DNA from: Clostridia bacterium
GTDB lineage: Bacteria; Bacillota_A; Clostridia; Oscillospirales; CAG-272
Direction: 5' to 3'
Length of the DNA: 15,145 nt
Assembly: GCA_017453335.1 (NCBI GenBank)
Contig: JAFTKI010000060.1
Span: 1 to 15,145 of the forward strand
This document shows, piece after piece, positions 7,833 through 13,458 of this stretch (position 1 is the first letter of the stretch; each line of letters begins with the position of its first letter). The notes under the pieces were generated by a model, which saw nothing but the letters and a program-made list of their open reading frames with translations, was not told where the DNA came from and ran no database searches. Both the position numbers and the translations under genes were made by a program.

Positions 7833-7894
7833 AAAGTTGTCCCTGATATAACTCGCTTCAAGCGATATTATAACAGGGACAACTTTCATTTTTT
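7833..7894. terminator. Bidirectional hairpin terminator (TTGTCC repeat)
   Basis: Perfect 13-bp arms AAAGTTGTCCCTG (7833-7845) and CAGGGACAACTTT (7874-7886), plus a nearly complete inner stem. Seven T follow on the plus strand (7890-7896 region) and an A-run precedes it, so it can end transcription from the minus-strand membrane-protein gene whose stop touches it. It matches the spoIVB terminator in the base order of its arms. Confidence 0.82.
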
Positions 7895-8494
7895 TGAAGA
7901 TGCCGTATGCAGATCCAGCAGATACACATCGGACGCGCAGATCTGATCGCCTGCTCCAAGGCACTCTTTTTTTGCGGAATCGGTTATTTCATTGGGCAGC
8001 GTGTCAAAGAGGATCACGCGGATCTCGGCTGAGGGATTCCATTTTATTTTTTGTTTGCCGACCCGAGTGATTGCCACATGCTTGGAGAGCTTTACTTCAT
8101 TTTCTCCTCTTTTGACAGCAACTCGGTTTGCCTGATAAAATTCCAGCAGGTCTATATGCGCGAAATGGTAGCGTTGATATTTTCTTTTTCTTGACAAAAG
8201 AATAATCTGTGCCTTTTTACCTTTATATTGGAAGGAGATGCTGTACCGTCCGTAAAAACGGGACGCCCACGGCAAAAAAGAACATTGCATCAAGTTGATC
8301 TTATTTTGTTTGAGCAGGTTCCTTGTTTTTGCCATCAGGATCGCATATTTTAAGAGATGATGCACTACGATCAGCACGATCAAGAAAAGGATCAAAACCA
8401 AAAGGGGCAGATTACGTATTTCCGTTGTTCCGGTTTGGGGCAAAAATAGCAATAAGGCGATAAAAGTCAGTGCCGCATATACAAAATACTTCAT
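7886..8494 (-). CDS. Uncharacterised membrane protein with two N-terminal helices
   Basis: Hypothetical protein of 202 aa that I do not recognise. Two hydrophobic segments lie at about 3-19 and 29-52, separated by a short polar loop, so both termini are probably cytoplasmic. The remainder (about 55-202) is soluble and rich in Lys/Arg and beta-prone strands (for example YSISFQYKGKKAQIILLSRK), with an acidic loop near the C-terminus. The start at 8494 is chosen because GGGAG lies 8 nt upstream; a longer reading from 8545 would run back through a doc relic and has no such site. It follows ATPase 2 and the doc relic on the same strand and ends at a hairpin terminator. Confidence 0.72.
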   Translation of the reverse strand: MKYFVYAALTFIALLLFLPQTGTTEIRNLPLLVLILFLIVLIVVHHLLKYAILMAKTRNLLKQNKINLMQCSFLPWASRFYGRYSISFQYKGKKAQIILLSRKRKYQRYHFAHIDLLEFYQANRVAVKRGENEVKLSKHVAITRVGKQKIKWNPSAEIRVILFDTLPNEITDSAKKECLGAGDQICASDVYLLDLHTASSKK

Positions 8495-8520
8495 TTTTAT
8501 TCTCCCTTTGGATTCGGAGG

Positions 8521-8611
8521 TTACGCTTCGTTCTCCAAAATCCAATCCAGCAATTCTTGGTATTTCATCGTCCCTGCCGCAACAGCAAGACCGACACGGG
8601 CAACCTCGGCG
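8521..8611 (-). pseudogene. 3' relic of a doc toxin gene
   Basis: The minus strand encodes AEVARVGLAVAAGTMKYQEL then LDWILENEA and a stop. This matches the final 29 residues of the intact Doc at 10818-11195 in 27 of 29 positions. No 5' part, start codon or Fic motif is present. The homology begins 16 bp after the stop of ATPase 2, so the rest of doc appears to have been replaced or deleted at that junction. Good preservation suggests the event is recent. Confidence 0.88.
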
Positions 8612-8627
8612 GCAATTTTTTATATTG

Positions 8628-9923
8628 TTATATTTCTATACAAGTAGGATCAAGTAAGAAATCGATCACACTAATATTGAGAATCCCGTTATCATCGTAA
8701 AAACGCTTACCAATATCGTGCCTAACAACGATTTTGGGAAACGAATCACCGGTTAGAGAAAACGGCTTCAACTCGCTCTCCTGCTTTTCTTCGGTCAGCA
8801 TAGCATATGCCGATTGAATATAGACCTTTCTGCCACCCTTGGTGGCAATGAAATCGATCTCACGCGGTACGCTGATCTGCTTACCTTCCTTGTTGCGCTC
8901 TCTTGTGGTAATTACGCCAACGTCAACCGAATATCCGCGAATAACCAACTCATTATAAATAATATTTTCCATAATGTGAGTCATTTCGGGCTGACGGAAA
9001 CCGATGCGCGCATTGCGAAGCCCTATGTCTTCGCAGTAATATTTATTGGGATAGTTAAAATACGCGCGTCCCTTTACGTCATATCGCTTACTTTCCGAAA
9101 ATAAAAAGGAATCGATCAGGTGATCAATATATGCCTTGACGGTATTTTGCGCTACGTCGACGTGCTGGATGGTTTTTAATGTATCGGCTATCTTGGTGGG
9201 ATTGGAAAGTGAACCGACCGACGAGCAAAGCAGATCAAGCGTGCAAGCAAGAACATCCTCACGCTCCACTTTTTTTCTATCCACAATATCTTTCAGATAA
9301 ACCTCGGCAAAAAGCGAAGAAAGATATTTCATTTTCGCAGCATCGTCGGGACGTGAGAGCACGAGAGGCATTCCGCCATAAAAAGCATATTCGTCAAAGG
9401 CATCGCGTTTGTCACCGCTGACTGCCGAATAATATTCTGCAAACGAGAGCGGATGAACGCGAATCTCATCACTTCTTCCGCGGAACTCGGTCAGAATATC
9501 CGAGGAAAGCATTTTTGAATTGCTTCCCGTTACGTAGATATCCAAATTTTCAAGGGCGTTCAGTCCGTTGAGAACATCATAAAAGGTAATTTTCTTACCA
9601 TTGGGGTTATAGGGATTGTCCACGGTATCCGACATTTGAATTTCATCAACAAAAAGATAATATTGCTCCTCACTGTCCTCAACGAGTCCTCGAACGAATG
9701 CGGAAAGCTCCAAGGGATTTCTGTATTTTAAATATTTATCATTGTCCAGCGCAAAAAACAAAATATGATCGTCCGACACGCCCACTTCTTTAAGGTGGTT
9801 TCTAAATAAAATGTTCAATAAATAAGATTTGCCACAGCGCCTGATTCCTGTTACGACCTTCACCATTCCGTCCCATTTGAACTGTATGAGCTGATTCAAG
9901 TATCGGTCTCTTTTGATTTCCAT
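8628..9923 (-). CDS. AAA ATPase with DUF4143 domain (ATPase 2)
   Basis: Paralogue of ATPase 1 with the same length, 431 aa, and key residues at identical positions: Walker A GIRRCGKS (26-33, K32), Walker B D93-E94 in YLFVDE, TGSN (132-135), E325, EIDF (D357), and YIQSA (Q370). It differs mainly by an insert after Walker B (about 97-112, VDNPYNPNGK) and a shorter stretch before it. AAAGGAG sits 5 nt ahead of the ATG. A perfect-consensus promoter lies upstream between inverted repeats. The gene ends beside a doc relic. Role unknown; family context suggests an accessory or defence-related ATPase, but that is inference. Confidence 0.9.
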   Translation of the reverse strand: MEIKRDRYLNQLIQFKWDGMVKVVTGIRRCGKSYLLNILFRNHLKEVGVSDDHILFFALDNDKYLKYRNPLELSAFVRGLVEDSEEQYYLFVDEIQMSDTVDNPYNPNGKKITFYDVLNGLNALENLDIYVTGSNSKMLSSDILTEFRGRSDEIRVHPLSFAEYYSAVSGDKRDAFDEYAFYGGMPLVLSRPDDAAKMKYLSSLFAEVYLKDIVDRKKVEREDVLACTLDLLCSSVGSLSNPTKIADTLKTIQHVDVAQNTVKAYIDHLIDSFLFSESKRYDVKGRAYFNYPNKYYCEDIGLRNARIGFRQPEMTHIMENIIYNELVIRGYSVDVGVITTRERNKEGKQISVPREIDFIATKGGRKVYIQSAYAMLTEEKQESELKPFSLTGDSFPKIVVRHDIGKRFYDDNGILNISVIDFLLDPTCIEI

Positions 9924-9947
9924 AAGCTCTCCTTTTGATATCTTGGT

Positions 9948-9960
9948 GCATTTGTGCAGC
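9948..9960. repeat. Inverted-repeat arm, gene-proximal (ATPase 2)
   Basis: GCATTTGTGCAGC is the exact reverse complement of 10022-10034. It contains TGCA-N4-TGCA when the preceding T is included (9947-9958). It lies in the leader between the promoter and the ATPase 2 start. Confidence 0.85.
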
Positions 9961-9975
9961 TACTTATCAATGAAA

Positions 9976-10004
9976 ATTATATCATAAATTTTATAATTTG
10001 TCAA
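9976..10004 (-). promoter_or_regulatory. Perfect sigma-A promoter of ATPase 2
   Basis: On the minus strand TTGACA (10004-9999) and TATAAT (9981-9976) are separated by 17 nt, an exact match to consensus. The promoter is centred within the 61-bp interval between the inverted-repeat arms. Confidence 0.85.
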
Positions 10005-10021
10005 TACCATGTTGAAAAATT

Positions 10022-10034
10022 GCTGCACAAATGC
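10022..10034. repeat. Inverted-repeat arm, distal (ATPase 2)
   Basis: GCTGCACAAATGC, reverse complement of 9948-9960. It lies 18 bp upstream of the -35 box. The similar CTGCACAAGTGCAG occurs at 10789-10802 beside the ATPase relic. Confidence 0.85.
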
Positions 10035-10162
10035 GCGAAGCTTTCAAAATTAAGCGGGTTCTATAATGGGTTTTGTGCAACCTCTTGCAAATTTATTCTT
10101 TAATTTAATTTTAACATTTAACCTTTTTGTGCGTATTATTTCATTTTTCTCAATGTTTTCCT

Positions 10163-10705
10163 TTATTTGGATGATGCTGATAATTCTATATTTATCTCTG
10201 TTTTCTCGTCGGCTTCCAACCACCATCTGTCAACAGACCACTCCTTACCGTTGCAGGTAAAGGTATAAGATTTAGTTTGAGGTGTTGTGCCGTTAACTGT
10301 TATTTCTACAGACGAATATTTATATCCCCAAACGTGCGTTTCATCCTTGAAATGATCAAACAGAATAAATTGCTCACGATCACCATTTAATATCATGGTA
10401 TCCGGATCACCAATTGCGATTTCTTCGGTGTCGCCCTCATAATGATATTGACCTTCTTCGTTTGTAACAAAGCTTGCTTGAACCAAAGATTCCCCCTGCG
10501 AAACAAAAAGCAGATACACCTTGTCACCTATTTGAAACTCGTCTAAAACAGTTGTTGGCGTCAATCTTTGAAGGTTATCCAAATTTATATCTGCCTCTAT
10601 TGCTAAAGCTTTTTCCGGCGTATTCTGCCATCCGTCTCCGGTATAACAGGATGTGGCGGATAACATGAACGTCAAACATAATATAAAATATAATATTTTC
10701 TTCAC
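10163..10705 (-). CDS. Putative lipoprotein of unknown function
   Basis: Protein of 180 aa with a type II signal: basic start MKK, hydrophobic core (about 4-15) and lipobox LSATSC with the lipidated cysteine at C20. The mature part is acidic and beta-prone, with no family I recognise; it has aromatic-rich stretches (HVWGYKYSS, EWSVDRWWLE) near the C-terminus that suggest a small beta-sandwich. Translation starts at GTG (10703-10705), with GGAG 10 nt upstream. It lies alone between ATPase 2 and the phd-doc locus on the same strand. It probably faces the outside of the membrane. Confidence 0.78.
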   Translation of the reverse strand: MKKILYFILCLTFMLSATSCYTGDGWQNTPEKALAIEADINLDNLQRLTPTTVLDEFQIGDKVYLLFVSQGESLVQASFVTNEEGQYHYEGDTEEIAIGDPDTMILNGDREQFILFDHFKDETHVWGYKYSSVEITVNGTTPQTKSYTFTCNGKEWSVDRWWLEADEKTEINIELSASSK

Positions 10706-10734
10706 GATATTTAATCTCCATTTTAATATTCAAA

Positions 10735-10785
10735 TTACACAACTCTTTCATCCAACAAAAAGTCAATCACGCTGATATCGAAAAT
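10735..10785 (-). pseudogene. 3' relic of a third DUF4143 ATPase
   Basis: The minus strand reads IFDISVIDFLLDERVV and stop. It matches the C-terminus of ATPase 2 (ILNISVIDFLLDPT) and of ATPase 1 (ILTVNIYDFLLDPT). Only about 16 codons remain and an in-frame stop precedes them. The relic abuts a TGCA-N4-TGCA palindrome of the type found at the ATPase 2 promoter and lies just after the intact doc gene. Confidence 0.75.
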
Positions 10786-10788
10786 TTA

Positions 10789-10814
10789 CTGCACAAGTGC
10801 AGTTGATTTTCAAC
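10789..10814. repeat. TGCA-N4-TGCA palindrome plus second small inverted repeat
   Basis: CTGCACAAGTGCAG (10789-10802) has 6-bp perfect arms and is followed by GTTGATTTTCAAC (10802-10814), arms GTTGA and TCAAC. The same two elements occur on the minus strand of the distal ATPase 2 promoter arm (GTGCAG, then ATTTTTCAAC), 10034-10011. It sits between the doc stop and the ATPase relic. Confidence 0.7.
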
Positions 10815-10817
10815 AGG

Positions 10818-11195
10818 TTACACCTCATTCTCCAAAATCCAATCAAGAAGCTCCTGATACTTCATTTGTCCCGCAGCAACAGCAAGACCGACACGGGCGA
10901 CCTCTGCATTTGTAGGACGGAGCTTGATGCCGTTAGTTTCAAGGAACGTGAGAAGAACGTACATACCAATACGTTTATTGCCGTCCACAAAAGCGTGATT
11001 GGAGATCAGCGCGAACCCAAGACGCGCGCCTTTTTCCTGTTTGGTGGGATATAATTCTTTTCCGTCAAACGTGGCAAATGCGGATTCGAGTGCGCTGTTT
11101 AGAAGCGCAATATCGCGTACGTTGGGGTCTCCGCCTGTTTCTTCTGTAATAAGCTTGTGCAGCAAAAGCACCTTTTCTTGACTAAACTTAATCAT
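10818..11195 (-). CDS. doc: Doc-family toxin (Fic fold)
   Basis: Protein of 125 aa from the ATG at 11195. It carries the Doc form of the Fic motif, HAFVDGNKR (67-75), where lysine replaces the second glycine of AMP-transferring Fic enzymes. P1 Doc uses this motif to phosphorylate and inactivate EF-Tu, so the likely effect is translation arrest. The start follows the phd stop with one intervening base (TAAtATG), which indicates a coupled toxin-antitoxin pair; an upstream ATG at 11216 would overlap phd and is less likely. Length is typical for Doc (P1 Doc is 126 aa). All recognisable parts are intact. A 3' relic of a close copy lies at 8521-8611. Confidence 0.92.
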   Translation of the reverse strand: MIKFSQEKVLLLHKLITEETGGDPNVRDIALLNSALESAFATFDGKELYPTKQEKGARLGFALISNHAFVDGNKRIGMYVLLTFLETNGIKLRPTNAEVARVGLAVAAGQMKYQELLDWILENEV

Positions 11196-11196
11196 A

Positions 11197-11439
11197 TTAT
11201 TTTGCCAGCTCCTCAAATGCAGGACGGTACAGTTTCAGAATACGCGCCGCTACAAAGTCGATCTTCTCGTCATCGGTCATTTCGATTGTGGTATCGTGCT
11301 CGATATCAATCAATTTGTATTTCGGTTTGTTGTTCTTGAAAATATAAAGCTCGCCGTGCTTGTCGGTCATTCTCGCTACACGGGAAAAATTCTGATTTGC
11401 CTCGGAGATCGAAACGATCTGTTTGGTGTTCAAATTCAT
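11197..11439 (-). CDS. phd: Phd/YefM-type antitoxin
   Basis: Protein of 80 aa. The N-terminal half (TKQIVSISEANQNFSRVARM, 5-24) has the Phd/YefM pattern for dimerisation and DNA binding, followed by a short beta hairpin (GELYIFKNNKPKYKLID) and a charged C-terminal helix suited to cover the Doc active site. It neutralises Doc and, as in P1, should repress its own operon. The ATG at 11439 has GGAGG 9 nt upstream; a reading from 11481 would start inside the -10 region. It has a strong promoter with an overlapping inverted repeat. Confidence 0.88.
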   Translation of the reverse strand: MNLNTKQIVSISEANQNFSRVARMTDKHGELYIFKNNKPKYKLIDIEHDTTIEMTDDEKIDFVAARILKLYRPAFEELAK

Positions 11440-11472
11440 TATGAATTCCTCCTTGTTTATTATTATACTATT

Positions 11473-11508
11473 ATTATACATAAATTTTAGGATAAAGTCA
11501 ACCTAAAA
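11473..11508 (-). promoter_or_regulatory. phd-doc promoter with overlapping operator
   Basis: On the minus strand TTGACT (11501-11496), 17 nt, then TATAAT (11478-11473). The inverted repeat TTTTAGG (11485-11491) and CCTAAAA (11502-11508) encloses the -35 box, as expected for a Phd operator. Confidence 0.82.
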
Positions 11509-11542
11509 TTAAGAATTTCATAAAATTCCTTTTAACATTTGT

Positions 11543-11562
11543 TGTCCTTTATTGACCGCACC
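11543..11562 (+). repeat. TTGTCC repeat copy at island edge
   Basis: TTGTCCTTTATTGACCGCAC fits the family consensus found at four other places between 6037 and 7886. It lies where the accessory island gives way to the carbohydrate genes. Confidence 0.45.
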
Positions 11563-11566
11563 TGTC

Positions 11567-11596
11567 TTGACAATGGGCAAGATTATGTGTTATACT
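11567..11596 (+). promoter_or_regulatory. Promoter of the sugar isomerase-like gene
   Basis: TTGACA (11567-11572), 18 nt, then TATACT (11591-11596), ending 23 bp before the ATG. A GGAGG follows at 11606-11610. Confidence 0.75.
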
Positions 11597-11619
11597 ATAA
11601 GAAACGGAGGTGACCGACC

Positions 11620-12417
11620 ATGTATCAATTAAGACTTAGCAAATCGATTGGATTTTTAAATGATAGCTTTTATGAGGACTTGAAGGAAGCGGTGGCGCTT
11701 GGCTATGATGCCTTGGATTTTGACCTGTGCGCCAAGTGGAAAGAGCGCGAGGCGGAGATCGAGGGATACAAATCGCTCCGAGAGGGGCTTGAGGCGGTGA
11801 AGGCTTCGGGACTCTACTTCAACGGCGTTCACATTTCCTTTGGTCATCATTGGGATTTTTCCGCTACCGAGGAGGAAAAAAGGCGCGAGGCGGTTGAGAA
11901 TTTTGCGGAAATTGCTCCGTTGATCGATGAATATACACCGCACTTCTATATTATTCACGGCAGCTTTGAGCCGATCCCGCTTGAGAATCGCGCGGCAAAG
12001 ATCGCGGCACTGAAAAAGTCGCTTGCCGAGATGCTGCAGATCACAAAAACCACCATCGCGGTTGAGATCCTGCCTCGCACATGCCTGCTCAACACGGCGG
12101 CAGAGGCGATCGAGATCATTGATTCGATGGCAAGTGAGCAGATCAAGGTCTGCGTTGACGTCAATCATTTCTTGCAGGAGCCTGCCGAGGAGGGCGTTCT
12201 TGCGCTTGGAAATCGCATTGTCACCACGCATATTTCGGATCACGACTACGAAAACGAGCGCCATTGGTTGCCGGGACAAGGGAAGATCAACTGGAACGCG
12301 CTGATCGGTGCTTTGGAAAAGATCGGTTATACGGGCGTGTTTAACTACGAGGTGGGAGAGACGCTTGCCACGGTTAAGGAAAACTACGAAAAGCTTTTCG
12401 CGGACTATAACGGATAA
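11620..12417 (+). CDS. Sugar phosphate isomerase/epimerase-like TIM barrel
   Basis: Protein of 265 aa of the AP-endonuclease-2/xylose isomerase-like barrel superfamily. Likely metal or substrate ligands appear at the expected strand ends: E149 in AVEILPRT, D180 and H183 in VCVDVNHF, H204 with SDHD (206-209) in THISDHD, and E244 in FNYEVG. The RHWLPGQGKINW segment (214-225) matches the family loop that covers the sugar. Such proteins isomerise or epimerise sugars or sugar acids; substrate is not determinable. It starts at ATG 11620 with GGAGG 9 nt upstream and has its own promoter. It converges on the araC-type gene with a shared terminator. A metabolic link to the nearby GH4 enzyme is plausible but inferred. 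Confidence 0.85.
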   Translation: MYQLRLSKSIGFLNDSFYEDLKEAVALGYDALDFDLCAKWKEREAEIEGYKSLREGLEAVKASGLYFNGVHISFGHHWDFSATEEEKRREAVENFAEIAPLIDEYTPHFYIIHGSFEPIPLENRAAKIAALKKSLAEMLQITKTTIAVEILPRTCLLNTAAEAIEIIDSMASEQIKVCVDVNHFLQEPAEEGVLALGNRIVTTHISDHDYENERHWLPGQGKINWNALIGALEKIGYTGVFNYEVGETLATVKENYEKLFADYNG

Positions 12418-12420
12418 CAA

Positions 12421-12464
12421 AAAAGGCAATATCATTCCAAAAACGGTTTGATATTGCCTTTTCG
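12421..12464. terminator. Bidirectional terminator between convergent genes
   Basis: Perfect 14-bp arms AAAAGGCAATATCA (12421-12434) and TGATATTGCCTTTT (12449-12462) around a 14-nt loop. The stem ends in A and T runs, so it can work on both strands for the isomerase-like gene and the AraC-family gene. Confidence 0.88.
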
Positions 12465-12465
12465 C

Positions 12466-13308
12466 TTAATCTGTTGGCTCATGCTTTGATTGCGCTGCTC
12501 GGAAGGCTTTTGGCGAGAGGCTTGTTTGCGCCTTGAATGCGCGGCTGAAATACAGCGCGTCCTGAAAGCCCACCATTTCGCTGATCTCGGAAATGCCGAG
12601 GCTCGTGCTTGTCAGCAGTTCCTTTGCTGTGGAGATCCGCAGATCTGTTATGTATTGATGGATCGCTTTTCCGATTGCTTCCTTGAACAGGTGTGCCGTT
12701 CGGCTTTCGCTCAGGCAAATTCGTTGGGCAACATCGGCAACCGAAATCTGTTTTTGCCAATTTGAATGGATAAATTTCAGTATCATGGCAACTGCTTCGG
12801 AATATGCGGCGTCATGCTGCTCGCCGTTCTCTTTGGCAAGCAGTGAAAAAAGCCCGATCAGCTCACCTTGTGCGGCAACCAGACTTCTTTTCGTGTTCAG
12901 GGAGTGATGGTAGATCATTTTTTCAAAGCAGGATTTTATATCCTTTTCAAAGGGCGACCGAAAGATCCCACCGCAGATTCCCAGTGTCTCCAGCAGCCTT
13001 TTTGCACCCGCCCCCGAAAAATGGATCCAAAAGCTGGTTCCGGGAATTCCTTTTGCATAGGAATAGCGTTGCTTTTTTCCGGGCGGATAGACCACGAACA
13101 TTCCCTTTGTCAAAATCGCCTCGGTTCCTTCGTACAGGCAAGCACACGATCCCTCTGCAATATACAGGATGTGATAGTCCACCCGTCCGTGCTCTCGGAT
13201 CACGGTATAAGACCTTCCTTCGCTTTTTTGGATGTTGCAGCTGTTGATGGTGAGATATTCATCGGAACAAAAATTGGTGGTGTCCCGAATCGAGCCGTCG
13301 TATATCAT
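12466..13308 (-). CDS. AraC-family transcriptional regulator
   Basis: Protein of 280 aa. The N-terminal half (about 15-100) is a cupin-like sugar-sensing domain (for example VDYHILYIAEGSCACLYEG and FVVYPPGKKQRY). The C-terminal third is the AraC DNA-binding domain: first HTH near 188-210 (ISVADVAQRICLSESRTAHLF), second HTH near 238-262, with the family signature GISEISEMVGFQDALYFSRAF before SPKAFR. It is divergent from the GH4 gene across 150 bp, so it probably activates that gene in response to the glycoside or its breakdown product. Start ATG 13308 has GGAGG 8 nt upstream. The ligand is unknown. Confidence 0.92.
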   Translation of the reverse strand: MIYDGSIRDTTNFCSDEYLTINSCNIQKSEGRSYTVIREHGRVDYHILYIAEGSCACLYEGTEAILTKGMFVVYPPGKKQRYSYAKGIPGTSFWIHFSGAGAKRLLETLGICGGIFRSPFEKDIKSCFEKMIYHHSLNTKRSLVAAQGELIGLFSLLAKENGEQHDAAYSEAVAMILKFIHSNWQKQISVADVAQRICLSESRTAHLFKEAIGKAIHQYITDLRISTAKELLTSTSLGISEISEMVGFQDALYFSRAFKAQTSLSPKAFRAAQSKHEPTD

Positions 13309-13337
13309 AGTTCATCCCTCCGATCCGTTCTATCTGT

Positions 13338-13366
13338 ATTGTACCACAGAAAGCCCGGTTTGTAAA
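13338..13366 (-). promoter_or_regulatory. Promoter of the AraC-family gene
   Basis: On the minus strand TTTACA (13366-13361), 17 nt, then TACAAT (13343-13338), each 5 of 6 matches to consensus, ending 29 bp before the start codon. Confidence 0.7.
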
Positions 13367-13403
13367 TAGCAGATTTGTCCATATAATCGATTGCTTTTTT
13401 CAT

Positions 13404-13432
13404 GTTCGGAAAACCCTCGGGCATGCTATAAT
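13404..13432 (+). promoter_or_regulatory. Extended -10 promoter of the GH4 gene
   Basis: TATAAT (13427-13432) is preceded by TG one base upstream (TGCTATAAT), an extended -10. The corresponding -35 position (13404-13409, GTTCGG) does not match consensus. A weak -35 is what a promoter dependent on an AraC-type activator is expected to have. Confidence 0.6.
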
Positions 13433-13458
13433 GGAAAAAACGTTCGGAGGACGGATAG

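Noticed and set aside
6037..7886. CRISPR array from repeated TTGTCC segments
   Set aside because: Copies are unevenly spaced, degenerate and few, with genes between them; no cas genes.
7629..7964. Minus-strand frame across the spoIVB relic
   Set aside because: It runs antisense through the relic and through the terminator hairpin and overlaps the membrane-protein gene; no support as a gene.
11656..12435. Minus-strand frame of 259 codons opposite the isomerase-like gene
   Set aside because: The plus-strand gene has family motifs, promoter and ribosome binding site; this one has none.
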